Positions 1 through 12,480 are shown, counted from the stretch's first letter. The stretch is 64,000 nucleotides of DNA from Viscum album (GCA_963277665.1 OY728136.1:810799123-810863122); one strand, 5' to 3'. Made by a program: numbers and translations. Notes: generated by a model from the sequence alone, not told the origin.

Positions 1-276
1 TTATTATTCTTATATGACCATGATTTTGACTCATACCACTTTTATTTTACCATGATATTCCTAGTGACCCACATGTATTAAATTAATCTTATTATGATTC
101 AAAATTTCAATTATTAGGATTTATATATCTCCATTTTTTTATATATATCCCCAAGTTATCCCGTGTAGTTTAAAAATAAAAAACAACTTAAGAAAATGAT
201 AACTGTGTTCTAAATAATGATGTTGTATCCATATTCATGTTGTTATTTTATGTACCTACATTTCTAAAGACACTAG
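1..276 (+). repeat. Element A 5' LTR, 3' portion (cut by window start)
   Basis: This stretch matches the 3' parts of three other LTRs in the window (around 28600-29290, 55700-56090 and 61700-62050). The clearest shared landmark is an AGGTTATCCCATGCA-like string, seen here as AAGTTATCCCGTGTA near 154 and as GGTTATCCCATGCA near 29173 and 55962. The rest of this LTR resumes at 10536 after the copia insertion. Inferred to be the left LTR of a gypsy element whose pol lies at 11666-14480. The upstream part of the LTR is outside the window. Confidence 0.65.
272..276. repeat. Left target-site duplication of the copia element
   Basis: ACTAG directly precedes the TGTTG start of the 5' LTR. ACTAA follows the last CA of the 3' LTR at 10536-10540. 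Four of five bases agree, which is good for an element this decayed and fixes its ends. Copia integrases make 5-bp duplications. Confidence 0.7.
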
Positions 277-2276
277 TGTTGATATTGGTGCCCTATTAAC
301 AATATTCTGTGTACTTTATGATAACATATATTCAGTTTTATGAATATTTATATAGTAATTATAACATTATGAATTTTATATATCATGGAATAATATGTGA
401 TAATGTCATAAGAGCATCTTTGACACTAAAAGTTATGAGTAATTCCTAGCTATTATGATATCCCAAAATTTTCATGGCTGTATTCTTAAATATATTTTCT
501 ATATCCTAATGATTTCATTTGGGGGAAAATTGTATGGGATATTAGGGGTGGAGACTCATGGTATTTTGAGGCTCCCTCTCATGGGGTACTCCATTATTAA
601 CAAATATTTTTTGATATTATGAGAACGATACCCAAAAGTAAGAAATTCACATTAATATGTTTCATTGAATGTTCCTATCTGTGAATTTTTTTATTAATTC
701 TTATATGTCATGATTATTATTAATGGCGATTATAAGTATCATACTTTGATGTGTTGATGAAAATATTTATGACATATGTTTTTGGTGAGGTAAGAAATAT
801 TGGGTGAGTCAAGAGTAATATTTCATTAATGAATAATATGAGAAATAATTTATCAATTCTATTATATGAAAAAATTAGATATCTTTGGACTGTTGATAGA
901 AAATAAATAGCATAAATAAGTCCATCTCCATGATGTTCAATAAGCCTGTTTGATTTTTGAAATTCAAATCAAGAAACACGGATCCCATTGGTTGATGTTA
1001 CTACCATTCCCCCTGCTTGACTAGAGATATTATGTAAATGTGATTATATTACAAAATAAGAGATTTTAAGACTTATTGTGTTGTTGTGATATTAACTCAT
1101 TTTTCTATTTTCACATGGGTGAATTTCTAGATACTAACCTTAAACTTTGGAAGTTTTTCCTAGTGCCAATGAGAATATGGGAAAGAGGTTCACATAATAA
1201 GTTTATCCTGAATACCAACTATATAATATGTTATTATTTATTTTTTTTAAAGGTGAATAAATATTATTCCCTCATATTGTTTAATAATTATTCATGTTTA
1301 ATTGATCATATATATTGGCACCGGTTATTAGAGAGAATATCATGCGATTATAATATTTAATAAATATTAATTTTCAATTTATAAAAAAAATATATCCTTA
1401 TTTATTATATAATAAAGAAGACATATTTATATATTAAATAAATCTTTATCATTTAGGGCCTAATAAATAGAATGGGGGAATTAAATACAACTTTTAATGG
1501 TCTAGTAAAAATAATATATATTGAATATTATTTGAATAAATAATATTTAATTGTGTAGTGTAGTACTTGTTATCAAAAAATAACAGTAATATTGTTATTA
1601 TAGACATGTGGTTTTCCAGGATTTATAGAAATAATAAAGGATCATGTGATATTATGATTTTTTAACCCTAGTGGTGTATAAAAAAATATATTATTCTATT
1701 AATAGATCTAATTCCTTTGTTGTGTGTAATGAGATATAGAGGGAGTCCCCTAAAATACCTAGATAGGATACTCTCTATGAACGCTGTCAAGAATAGGGAT
1801 CAATCATATTCTACCACCACTCCCATGTCTAGACCAATAAAATAAAACCCTTCCTTTGAGTTATTCTTAGGTAGATCAAATGTGAATGATGTAAGTGTTA
1901 GGATCTACCGTACATGCACATAGAGATTCCAATATTGATGTTTGTAGGTTCATAGAAAATGTGTCGATCACTATTGGGGGAATCTATTATAGATTCCTTC
2001 AAAACAATGATTATATGATGTGGAGACATTTTTAGATACATCAAGGATGAAAGTGTTTCTTCCATGGTAATTCATTAATTACATAACATAATTATAAATT
2101 ATTTTGGATGATTCTATTCTTTTGTTTCAACATTTATGTAATGTATATTTTATCTGATTAAATTTCACTAATTATGAATTTTATCATTATGTAAATCTTA
2201 GCTTAATCATCAATCATTAGAAAAAAATGAGTGAGGAATTCCACACCTCACACACTCATTATTCCATGAACCAACA
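277..2276 (+). repeat. Copia 5' LTR
   Basis: It starts TGTTG and ends ACA, and is collinear with 8547-10535. Shared landmarks are a GGGTGGAGACTCAT string (546 and 8811), a CCCTAGT-TATA box segment, an AATGAGATATAGAG string (1729 and 9988) and a GTGTGGACCACT-like string near the 3' part. Divergence is high, so the insertion is old. A spurious 94-codon reading frame at 1076-1360 is not gag or pol. Confidence 0.85.
1677..1684 (+). promoter_or_regulatory. TATA box of copia 5' LTR
   Basis: TATAAAAA follows an AACCCTAGTGG string. The same arrangement, AACCCTAGTAGA then TATAAAC, occurs at the matching place in the 3' LTR (9941). It is therefore the likely U3/R promoter, though no longer driving an intact element. 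Confidence 0.5.
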
Positions 2277-2278
2277 AG

Positions 2279-2289
2279 TGGTAACATAG
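2279..2289 (+). other. Copia primer-binding site (tRNA-iMet type), decayed
   Basis: TGGTAACATAG lies 2 bp after the LTR end and matches TGGTATCAGAG at 9 of 11 positions. This is the usual plant copia primer site, and it confirms the LTR edge and the plus-strand orientation. Confidence 0.65.
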
Positions 2290-4674
2290 GAATCTCATAA
2301 TTATCTATAATTTTTTAAAGATTATTGATTGATTTATACATTTTTAATTAGATTTCAACCCGCATATATTAATTCTATAATCTTTATTGTGAGAACATTT
2401 TTCTTCTTATTCATTTCATTAAATTATCATTAAATCTGATAACATTTTGAAATAAAAAATCCAAATAACTCATCGGGACATGTCAAGGAGTATGATAAGA
2501 AAAAAACATAAACATTTTGTAAACCTTAGGTTCATGTCATGTACTTGTTTTTAATAAACCTTTAATAATTTTGAATTAATTTAACCCATTTTAATTATTT
2601 ACATGCAGTGAAATAAATTACAAACTCAATGTTGACTGAGTAAGCTAGATGCATAGTCAGTCAGAGTACACACCATGTAACATCCATACATGATGTGTAG
2701 TCCATTCATCATAGATGAACCATGAATCTTATTACATGGCCTACAATATATATGGTTGTGTAACTTAGAGGATACAATCCAAATAGACCATGTACACACT
2801 GTGTACTCTAATATTTCTTATGACAACGTTACATGATGATTCCTTAATCATGTTCCATGGATTTCCATTGAGAATAATTCAAGTCTTGTAAATTTAAATG
2901 TAAATTCCGTATAATTTTTCCCAATTACAAAAAATTGAAAATTAATATAATATACTATTCAAAATTTATCATCATGAATTCTCTATTTTCCTTAAATTGG
3001 TATTAAACATGATGTGATGGGTTATATATATATATATAATTAATTAATTTATGTGTAATTTTCAGATCTGCATAACATATATATTTCATATTACAGTTAT
3101 TACTCTATGCACATTGAAAAATAACATGATACATAAATACCATATGTTACTTGTGCTCATTATGTGGATATTAAAATACCTGAAATTACTTGATAATTCA
3201 TTTATTCCACATTTCAAAATAGTAAATAGTATATAACCAGAATACACATTGGTTACTTCGGACTGGTACTCAACATGTTTCTTCCAAGGAATTTTTTTAC
3301 ATATTTATTTTTAAATAAATTTATTTAATTTGACAAAAATTATGATTGATGATAATGTCACAAAAAATCCAGATGATAATTAAGATAGAATAATTGATTA
3401 ATTAAATAATGATAATTTATCGATTCGATAAAACATTAACTTAAACATGAATGTCTATAGTTGAATAATAATTAAATGTGTAATTTATTATATTTAATTA
3501 GATGATCCCGATCCTAGTAGAGAAACTTGTATTCGATTGGTTTCTTTCAATTTATCATTAAATTAAATACTTGGAATGTGTTTCATATCTCCTCTCAATA
3601 TGAAAGGGCATGTGTGCTCATTTTTTATTTTTATAAACCACTTAACCAATACATTTTTTACCCTATACTCAGTGTGAGTAAAATAATATATAATGGATGG
3701 CGCTCTCAAGATAGTGGAGGCTTTTTAAATTTGGATTCTCGGTAAAACCAATCCAAAATTGATACATATGTGGAGAGGTGAAATGCTACAATAAAAAACA
3801 TAAACAATTGAAGGTGATTTTACCCAAGGTCGAAAATTAGTTTAGCATCCAATAGATAAACTAACCAATATTAAAATATCATGATAATAGAACTTTATTA
3901 TTTTATTTCTATCAAGTGTCATAATGATTTCATTTTGGATGTTTTTTCATGATCACAAGAATTGATGAATTAAGAGGATAACAAGATAGAATTAAAATAA
4001 ATTGACTATGTATAAAATAATATAAGAAATATTTATCACTTACGTAAATCAACATAATGTTAAAATTAATTTAATAAAGATAAAAAATCGAAATTTATGC
4101 ATAAATGATAAAATACCTCAATTATATATATAAATTTGGAATACCCTTCCAATAATTTAGTTATAATGGAACAGTAGTTCAATATTCTTGAGTAGAAAAT
4201 GTTTGAGGGCTATAAATTATTGGAGAATACTAACATGGATATTTGGTATTATCGAACATAGTTCCCAACAATGGTTGAATTCTAAAGTATGGAATTTTGT
4301 AACTGAGATTCAAAGGGAGAAAAAAATCCAATTTTAAGATTTCAAGATTTGGGTGTCCACTCAATAGATCACAGAAATGTCTGACAGTGAATTTGTATTT
4401 GGAATTCATAACAAAAAACATTCAAATTTCTAGTTTGGCCAATGTTATGGTAATGTGTAGGGGAATATGAATCCTTTCCATAAGAATTTCATAGTAGAAT
4501 GACATTCCAATACCAATGGTGAGGGCAATTGGATTTTGAGAAAATAGCGCGTGATAAATAAATATATTATTAAATTATATGATATAATTTATTAGATAAA
4601 TTACTATATAGTGATAATATTATTTTTTGAAATAATAATAATAATTACATCAAACATACCACAATGATCTGTAC
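2290..4674 (+). other. Copia untranslated leader
   Basis: About 2.4 kb lies between the primer site and the first gag-like residues, with no recognisable coding. It holds a (TA)8 run at 3023-3038 and an imperfect inverted repeat (arms 2663-2679 and 2793-2809, about 13 of 17 paired). In active BARE elements the leader carries dimerisation and packaging signals; a structural role here is only inferred. Confidence 0.55.
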
Positions 4675-5380
4675 ATGAGTAGGATATCCATCTCATGGGA
4701 ACAAATTTACAATAATTGGAAGAGGCACTTACACATAATCCTACACAATGAAATAAAATGTATTTTTTGGAAGATCATATTACGAATACCCCAAGTAATG
4801 AGTATATCATGTAAAATTTACCCCTCTATGGGAAACATTTTATTGATTTTACAATGTTCATTATTTTATACCACCATCCTTGACTATTAAGCTTCTGAAG
4901 AATCATGAGGACAAGGATGCTTATAACATGATGTCCCACCATTGGGATCCATATATAGAGAAGGCGAGAGAAGAGAGATATGAGATATCTATTTCTCTAT
5001 TTAAAAATAATACTAGATATTCATCACTAGCTGGGACTCATGTAGTCATGATTATTGGCTACATTGAAGGTATATAAATCATAGGGATTATATTTCTAGT
5101 TTAGTTGTGTATAAATATCATACATTCATCACTACCCAAGTCATTGCCTAGTTTTATTATTAATTATATTGTGAGTCATAATTAGAGGAGTCATTAAGAA
5201 ATAGTTACCCTGATTCTCCAAAAAGGATAAGGATATGGGTCATTACAAAATGATGGTCCTTATGGTGAATAAGAAAAAAATTAACAAAATGAAGGGTCTC
5301 AAGAGTCATAACATGTATAAATATATTGAGAACCTTACATCCAAGATGATAATGTTCTAGAGGTAGGTAATGATAATGAA
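4675..5380 (+). pseudogene. gag: Copia gag remnant (nucleocapsid/capsid)
   Basis: Two overlapping frames give gag wording. First comes an N-terminal YNNWKRHLHIILHN stretch (the N/F..WK core of copia gag). A second frame then reads DAYNMM...AREERYEISISLF and HVVMIIGYIEGI, which matches the middle of Angela-type gag. Further on, SLPKSLPSFIINY (near 5137) corresponds to the LPxSY..F..N.. segment, and a lysine-rich patch follows near 5265-5300. The zinc knuckle is not clear. At least two frameshifts and several stops rule out function. Confidence 0.75.
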
Positions 5381-5985
5381 ATCAGTATGTATTTTATGCG
5401 GAAAGAAAGTCCATTAGAATAAGAATGAAACCAAAAGAAAGGGGAATCTAAAGGTGAGTTCGTTATCGAATGTAATCTTTCACTAACTACACATTAGGTA
5501 TTAGTTATAGCTTTTAGTTATCAAATATGTATCAAATGATAGAACTAATTAGATGTTATTAAATTTTAAGAGGATAGGTGGCTTTGTAATCTTCCCATTG
5601 TGAGAGGTTGGATATTCAAACCATTTGTGACTACTAATGAAAAATACCACCATGAATTATATTTATTTTATGTGTTTTTTTTATTATATTCCATCTATTA
5701 CCAAGAACATAATTTTTTATGAATCTTAGATGAATATTGTTTTATTATAAAATTCATAAATGAAAGTTATAAACATTATCAATACAACATAAGTTATGGT
5801 CTAGAAAATTTGAATTATAATATTTTTATATTAAATTATTAATGCCATGTATTATAAATATATAACAAATAATATTCACCAGACTCATATATTACTCATC
5901 TATAAAAGTAAAATCTTGGTTATGTAAACTAGAAGATTCTGATGAAGCTCTGTCAATATGGTAAATTAGAATATTTAGAACAAAA
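5381..5985 (+). pseudogene. Copia protease / pre-integrase region, not resolved
   Basis: By position this should hold the end of gag, the aspartic protease and the pre-integrase zinc finger. I could not find a D-S/T-G triad or an HxxxH...CxxC finger that I trust. It is annotated only from its place between gag and integrase. Confidence 0.3.
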
Positions 5986-5989
5986 AAAT

Positions 5990-6790
5990 TAAAACATTTC
6001 AATATTTTTTAGGGAAATATTTCCAAACCACCATCCTGTGGAAAGTATTAAAGGGACAAATGGATTTTAGGATTTGCACAAACTGATGTGTGTGGACCAT
6101 TTCTGGTGGATTCTAGAGGTGATTATTCTTAATTATAATATTTTATTGATTACATGAAAATATTTTATTATTCATACTTAGGTAGGTATAAGTCTATGTT
6201 CTTTTAGAAATTCAAATAAGTCAATAATAAAATATAGAATCAACATTGATATAAGATAAGGAAACTATAATCGGATTGTGGTAGTGAATATCTTACCCAA
6301 TATTTCTTTGACATTCTACATGAGTTTGGGATTACATTTCAACTCAATCAATATCACACACCATAATTGAATGATTTTAGTAAAAGGAAGAACCATACAA
6401 TATTTTTCATGTTAATTTATTTTATGAGACATATAGATCATTCATTATCTTTTACAGTATATTCATTAAAAAATGTATCATACAAAGTAAAATGTGTTCT
6501 AATTATAGTGTAAAATTTAATTCTATTCTTTTATGGAGTAGAAATAAATCTAGTTTTTCCATACATGTGTATTGGATTGTGAGGACTTTTTTGAGGCCTT
6601 CTCAAAAACAAACTACATCCTAGGGTTACAAGGTGTAACATTATAAGGTATCCTAAGGAAAAAAAGTTTTACTACCTATACAACCCCTCAAACAAGAATG
6701 TGAATATCACCAAAATACTAATCTTACTTGATGGGAAGAAAATTCTTCTGTGTTATTGTGGGAGAATGATTACTATTTATGATGTTAATG
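5990..6790 (+). pseudogene. Copia integrase remnant
   Basis: TDVCGPFLVDSRGDYS (first catalytic Asp codon 6085-6087) is followed by SDCGSEYLTQYF (second Asp codon 6274-6276). The next motif reads TP*LNDF** where family members have TPQWNGVSER, so the third catalytic residue, Glu, has become a TAA stop at 6382-6384. Downstream, a C-terminal stretch IIRYPKEKKFYYLYNPSNK matches the VGYP..KGYYFYNP segment before RT. Stops and shifts elsewhere confirm it is dead. Confidence 0.85.
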
Positions 6791-6829
6791 ATAAAGGAAA
6801 ACAAAAGTTACTATAAAAATATATTCCAC

Positions 6830-7720
6830 AAATTCCTATAGAAGAAGTAGTTCCTAAAACACATGTATTATGTAGGATAACTAGAGAGGTAAGATATCTA
6901 GAGAGATATATTTTTCTTGTCACCAAAGATGGTAAATCATTTTTGGTTGACAATGATGATCCTATCTTTTATGAAGAGAAATTAAATAAATTAGAAACTG
7001 AAAATGGAATAAAGTCATGAATTCTTAATTGGATTCCACGTATTAGAACCATGTTTTGGTTTTGGTCAATTTTTCAGTGGATTAAAATCATATAGGGTTT
7101 AATTTATAATTCATGAGATATCATTAATTTAATGGTAGAGTAAAGGCCAATATTTCATGTCTAGTGAATAAAGGGTTTATTGAGAATCAAGTAATTGACT
7201 ATAATGAAGCCTCTTCATTAATTTTGATGTTTAATTCCAACTGAATTCCACTTTCTATAGAACCATACCATGACTATGAAATTTGGAATATGATTGTCAA
7301 AATTTCTTTCCATAATGGGAAATTTAAGGAAAATATCTACATGACATAACTAGAAGGAATTGTGACTCAATGTGATGGAAAAAAGATATGAACGTTTAAG
7401 AGATCCACTTACAGATTGATGTAAGTATCTAGTTCAGGGATCATTTCATTCAATGAAGATATAAAACCACTTGAATACATTGTAGATGAATGTGATCCAT
7501 GTTTTTGTAAGAACTTTAGTGGAAATATGATCTTTATCCTAGTATTATATGTTGATGACTTATTACTTATTTGAAATAACATACCAGTCTTAGAGTCTAT
7601 TAAGAACTAGTTAAAAAAGTGGTTTTCCATAAATGACATAGCAGATGTATATTAAATTATAGGGATCATGATCTATCATGGTAGATTCAATATACTACCT
7701 AGAATATGTCAAAGTACAGA
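6830..7720 (+). pseudogene. Copia reverse transcriptase remnant
   Basis: FLVDNDDPIFYEE (near 6945) corresponds to the entry into RT. YMTQLEGIVTQCDGKKI and TFKRSTYRLM follow. The catalytic box LYVDD is still intact (Tyr-Val-Asp-Asp codons 7548-7559). After it, NNIPVLESIKN and FSINDIADVY match the Angela-type region between the YVDD box and RNase H. Numerous stops and shifts are present. About 250 bp of the RT N-terminus (7020-7260) is only faintly readable. Confidence 0.85.
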
Positions 7721-8079
7721 CATTTACTAGATACTAAAAGATATTTAGTACAAAAAATTCAAGATGTGATTGGTTATAGTGTCACAGGGTATAAATATTA
7801 CTATGAAAATGTGTCCTCATACATAATAGGAGAAAGAGAGAATGAGTATGATTTTATAATCATCATTGATATAATCAATGATGTATTTTAGGTTATGTGA
7901 TAGAAATTATGTTTCTTATGAATTGAAAAAAATAGGGATATATCATGCTGATTCATGATAAAAATATTGGTTTGATGTGAAGGATATCACTATATATCTC
8001 AAAAGAAAAAAATATTTGTTCCTAGTGTATTGTGTAAATTAGATGATGTTTATCAGGTTTTATAAATTTGATAGTTTTC

Positions 8080-8510
8080 AAAAACATCACAATGGTATGA
8101 GGTCACATTTAGAATATATATTATGTCTAAATGGATGAGCTGTGAGTTGGAAGTGTTCAAATAAACCACTTTTTCATTGATCTTATAGTGGAGCCTATGT
8201 ATATAGAACCTTATGATGTATCCAAGGAATACATTTGGATAAAAAAAATTCAATTTTTATGTGGTTATTAGAAGTAAAGAACTAATCACATTGCATTGTG
8301 ATAATAATACATCAACGGATTTTTCAGAGTGGCTTGGTCACACTAATGAGCAACACACATACTTTTGATGTATCGACTCTTAAGGGAATTTTCTTAGAGG
8401 GGCGATTTCATAGTTATCATAGTTTCATAAGAATAAAACATTATAAACCTCTTGAATATTTTCATATCATATCATTGTCATGGGTATAATGAGAGATCTT
8501 GCAGAAATAA
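8080..8510 (+). pseudogene. Copia RNase H remnant
   Basis: EYILCLNG*AVSWKCSNK matches the YVFCLNGGAVSWKSSKQ segment of copia RNase H. A shifted frame then reads EPMYIEPYDVSKEYIWIKK, where EAEYIA...KEAVWIRK is expected; the catalytic Glu is kept. LHCDNNTSTD follows (Y/LCDNN motif, catalytic Asp kept). The domain ends just before the purine tract and 3' LTR. Confidence 0.8.
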
Positions 8511-8532
8511 AGTTATTCGCCATTGGCTCTTG

Positions 8533-8546
8533 TGAATATGGGTGTT
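8533..8546 (+). other. Copia polypurine tract, decayed
   Basis: TGAATATGGGTGTT directly precedes TGTTGGAG of the 3' LTR. Relatives have an AAGTGGGAGA-type tract here, and some purines have since mutated. It primes plus-strand synthesis in active copies. Confidence 0.5.
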
Positions 8547-9891
8547 TGTTGGAGTTTTTTCCCTATAAGTTACACCTTATTACTGCATGATAACCTATAT
8601 CAATTGTTTTTAATATTAATAAAATCTTTATTACATCATGATTTATCTTCTATGTGATATAGTATGTGATGATGTACTATGTGTAGATGTCACACTAAAA
8701 GACTATAACACTTCCCTACCATGATGAGAACCTATAAGTGTCCCAAAAATGATCCTTAAATATATATAGATTAAATCACTTTAGTTAAATATCTAATATA
8801 AAAATATGGGTGGAGACTCATCGGGAATTGAATAACCATCTCATGATGTACACCCTTGGTAATATCCCATGTATGATATAAGAATGAGACCTACAAGAAA
8901 GAAAATGATATTTATATGTTTTATTGGATGTTTCATTCTATGGATGTTTGTATCTATCCATAGATATTATTATTATTATTAGTGATTATTATAATTGCAT
9001 TCTTTGATTTATTAGTGAAAACTAGGACCACATATGTCTACGGTGAGGTAAGATATATTGTGTGTGTCATGAGTAATATTTCATTACTAAATAATGTAAG
9101 AAAAAATTTGTCACATCAATTCTATAATTGAATATCTTATCTTACTATCTTTTATGGAAATGATATGACCTAAATAAATCCCTGAAAATGATGTTTTATA
9201 AGCATTTTTATTTTCATGAATGTGAAAGAACAAGACAACAAGAATATCAATTGATTATACCATCACGAAACCCACATTATTATAGATATTGTTAAAAAGG
9301 GATTGAATTACATAGTAAGGATACAAATGAGTGATTATCTCATTGAAGAATTAACTTTTGTTATCTATGGGATCCTTTGTGTGTTTGTAAAATAAAACCA
9401 ATGACATTAGGGTACTTCTTCTAATGCCACTTAGAAAGAGATCAAGTTACTCACTGACTATGATTATCAAGAGTCATAGTTATATAATATATTATTGTTT
9501 ATTATAGAAAAAATTGAATAAATATTATTCACATATATGGATTAATAAATATTCTTGTTTTCTTGATCAAAAAATATTCCATCACCAATTACATGAGAGA
9601 ACGTTTTATGTGCAGAATATTTGATATTTTTTTCTTTTTAGTGAAAATAATATTTCCTTATTTATTGGTGAATAATTCATTGATATTTATTTATTCAATA
9701 AATAGTCTATATCTATGGCTTTATGAACATTATAGAGTAATGGAGAACAACTTTTAACGGTCTGATGATAAATAACATATATTGAAATTTATTAGAATAA
9801 ATAATATATCATTCACAAGTTTATCGTATGTTAAGGAATAATAATAATAATATTTGTATTATCATATACATGGGGCTTAATATGGATCTTT

Positions 9892-9925
9892 AAAATAATA
9901 ATTTCACATGTGAAATTATTATTTT
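9892..9925. promoter_or_regulatory. Perfect 34-bp palindrome upstream of LTR TATA box
   Basis: The arms AAAATAATAATTTCACA and its exact complement meet at CATG, 16 bp before the TATA box at 9941. The matching place in the 5' LTR (about 1630-1665) holds a weaker version around GGATCATGTGATATTATGA. A perfect palindrome beside a promoter could be a protein-binding site or form a hairpin; function is unproven. Confidence 0.55.
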
Positions 9926-9940
9926 CTAACCCTAGTAGAA

Positions 9941-9947
9941 TATAAAC
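9941..9947 (+). promoter_or_regulatory. TATA box of copia 3' LTR
   Basis: TATAAAC follows AACCCTAGTAGAA, in the same setting as 1677-1684 in the 5' LTR. Confidence 0.45.
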
Positions 9948-10535
9948 CCAACTATAATAATTTCTTAATAGAACCAATTCAGTTGGTGAACACAATGAGA
10001 TATAGAGAGAATAATATCAAATATATAGAGATATCTATCTCTAAGAGTTATCTCAGGCAAGGAGAGTAAAACTTCTCCTTTTAAACTCTTTAATCCAGTG
10101 ATATCAAAGATAACCATTCCTTGAATGGTTCTCGAGGCGATCAAATGTGAACATAAAGAGAATTATGATATACTAGGATATCACATTGGGATTTTAATGA
10201 TGATGTATTCAGATTCGTGGAACATGTGTGGACCACTAGAGGAAAAATATTCATGATTACTACAAAAAATGATGGTAAAACCTATAGACATTTTCAGATC
10301 CATCAACAAAAAAATATATCACAAGGTAATTATTTGATTGATAAATTTAATAATAAAAATTATTTGATGATTTAGTGCTTTGGTTCTAGTGTTTATCTAT
10401 TGTCTATATTCATTTATTCAATTTTGTTGATAAAATTATTTTTCATTGTGATATTATTATATTAGTCATCGATCATGATAAAAATATGAGTTAGACATGC
10501 CCTATTTGATGCTTTTACTTTGTCGAGAACTGACA

Positions 10536-10540
10536 ACTAA
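10536..10540. repeat. Right target-site duplication of the copia element
   Basis: ACTAA, the partner of ACTAG at 272-276. Confidence 0.65.
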
Positions 10541-10607
10541 GATACATGATCTTCAGGGATTGTATTATGTGTACCTTTGTATAATAAATCACAACTTATG
10601 GATTATA
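10536..10607 (+). repeat. Element A 5' LTR, last segment after the copia insertion
   Basis: GATACATGATCTTCAGGG and the following bases match ATACCTCTTGATCTTCTAGG in the element E LTR at 56084. It ends near ATTATA, where E has GTTATA before its primer site. Joined to 1-276 it gives the 3' end of the 5' LTR. A faint primer site (AAAGGTATTT) follows. Confidence 0.55.
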
Positions 10608-11665
10608 AAAGGTATTTCTTTTCATTTTGGGTATCAAAATAAATTTTATTATTTTTTCGTTATTATGATTAGAAAACCCTGGTGAAAGACATTGGGAGAA
10701 TACTGGACAATGAAAAAGATCCCTAAATTTTGGTAAAGTAGGGAGTATGTTGTTTACATGAATATAATCCCAATCTATATTCTATATGTGGATATAGATT
10801 TGGAATTGATATAGCTAGTGGTAATACCCAAAAATTAACACATTGGTATTTGAGTTTATCATCACATATTACATGAAAAAAGGACTTCATTCAAGCCTAG
10901 TTTGACACTCTCTAGGAATTTGATTTTGTAAAATCACATCTCCTTACAAACCATTATAAAGGTAAAAAAAATACTTTATGGTTTTATTTCTTGAAATAGA
11001 TAATATATTAAATAAAATGAAACATATATATTCCTATATTAATGAATATATTTTATTTTTGTGTTTTCCCTTCAATATTTCAATTTACCATTTATATGTT
11101 TAATAGTTTTAAAATTCACATACCCATGTATATTATTTAAAAATTAAATTGTTAAAACAAAATAAAATTTTGAAAGGTTATATAATAATGAAAATAAAAT
11201 ATATTATGTGTCTATGGTTCTATTCACTATTTCATATCATTCATGTTTAGTATAACTTTTCAAACACAATGCAAAAACATTGATATAGAGTTATTATTGA
11301 AGAAAAGATCGGTCATTTGTTGTATCCCAAGTATATAAATCCTCCCATGTCTTTATTTTCAATATAAATATCCAATTAAACCTTAAAACACTCCCTTTGT
11401 CATAAATTAATGGTATTCATAGTATATACTAGATTTATTTGTTTAAAGAAAAAATAAATAGTTGAGATAATGAAATTACTCTATATATTAAAAATCATAC
11501 TCTAATTCTGTATGAGTGGAAGTAAGAGGATTTATCCACTTTATTATCAATCGCAAACACATGGATATTATTTCATTAGGAGCATTAGTATCTAAATAAA
11601 TTTATATAGTCTATGAAAAATATCATCCTTATTGACAAAACTATTTTAATGGAATATATAATTTT
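10608..11665 (+). other. Element A leader and lost gag region
   Basis: Bases 10887-10970 (AGCCTAGTTTGACACTCTCT... then CTTACAAACCATTATAAAGG) align with the leader of element B at 19955-20016, with closely spaced matches. From 10970 to 11665 I see no gag or protease motifs. Only about 700 bp separates leader from RT, so gag and protease appear to have been deleted from this copy. Confidence 0.5.
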
Positions 11666-12480
11666 TTCCCAAATAATTTTATTATCTTCCACTGGGATGT
11701 GGTTGAGTTCTCAATCAACATTATACCAAGATATTTTTCAATATCTAATAATAGGTATAGAATGGTAATTGTTTAACATGAGCAGTTAAAGAATAAACTA
11801 CTCAAGAATATATAAAATGGGGGTATACATATGTTTTATTCTACATGGGGTGAAATAGTCCTCTTCATTATGTAGGGTGGGTCAATGCACATTTTCAATG
11901 ATTACAATGAGATCAAAAAGATCATGATAAAGAAAAAATTATAAATTTTCACATATTTATTAGTTATTCCACCTATTACATGATGGAAATTACTTTTATA
12001 TGGAAGACATTCAGTCAAGAAATTATCATATAATCGTTAATAAAAATGTTATCCCCAAGAAAAATATTGTATAATTTATGGGCACTATGATTTTATAGTG
12101 ATTCCATTTAGATTCACTAATATCCAACTTTCTTCATGTACATAATAAATAATTATATCGGGAAAATATAAAAATATGTGTGGAAGTATTTATTTATGAT
12201 ATTATTACCAACTAAAAAAGTAATGAAGAAAATTTGGAAAATTTATATTATGTACTTGGGAATTTGTTAATAGAAAGTATTTATTTTATAATTATATTAA
12301 ATGTGAGTTTAACATTCCTTCAGATTTTTATCAGAAGTGAAGGGATATATAAGGATCCTTCAAAAATAGAGGCATTGAAAGGATGTTTTATACCAACATA
12401 AATGTGTAAAATCGAATTTATCTTTGTATTATATGTCTACTATATTCAATTTTTGAGAAACTTATCATGATTTTCCAGAG
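11666..12480 (+). pseudogene. Element A Ty3/gypsy reverse transcriptase remnant
   Basis: FPNNFIIFHWDVVEFSI opens the domain (family: VFP.DLPGLPP.REVEF.I). Next is a shifted segment with GGIHMFYSTWGEIVLFIM (RPS.SPWGAPVLFVKKKDG), then NDYNEIKKIMIKKK (CIDYR.LNK.TIKNKYPLP). YGHYDFIVIPFRFTN follows near 12073 (family RYGHYEF.VMPFGLTNAP), and KDPSKIEALK with VLYVYYIQFLRN near 12350-12460 (family VDPSKIEA...LAGYYRRF). The FVDD/YIDD catalytic box itself is not legible. Plus strand, with many stops. Confidence 0.8.

Larger units (their letters stand above)
277..10535 (+). mobile_element. Complete but dead Ty1/copia retrotransposon, Angela/BARE-like
   Basis: The element has two LTRs of matching length (2000 and 1989 bp), a tRNA-iMet-type primer site, gag, integrase, reverse transcriptase and RNase H in the copia order, a purine-rich tract and a 5-bp target duplication. 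The lineage call comes from RT and gag wording known for Angela/BARE elements: the LYVDDLLLI box followed by a NNIPVLESIKN stretch, and a gag AREERYEIS...MIIGYIE region. The total of 10.26 kb is longer than I recall for typical Angela copies (about 8.5-9 kb); the excess is mostly a leader of about 2.4 kb. All reading frames are broken. It sits inside the 5' LTR of element A and so is younger than A. Confidence 0.88.
8547..10535 (+). repeat. Copia 3' LTR
   Basis: It starts TGTTGGAG and ends CTGACA. It is collinear with the 5' LTR, 1989 bp against 2000 bp, and contains a perfect 34-bp palindrome and a TATA box not preserved as clearly in the 5' copy. Confidence 0.85.

Noticed and set aside
1076..1360. 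94-codon plus-strand frame
   Set aside because: Inside the copia 5' LTR, of low-complexity composition, and not kept in the 3' LTR.
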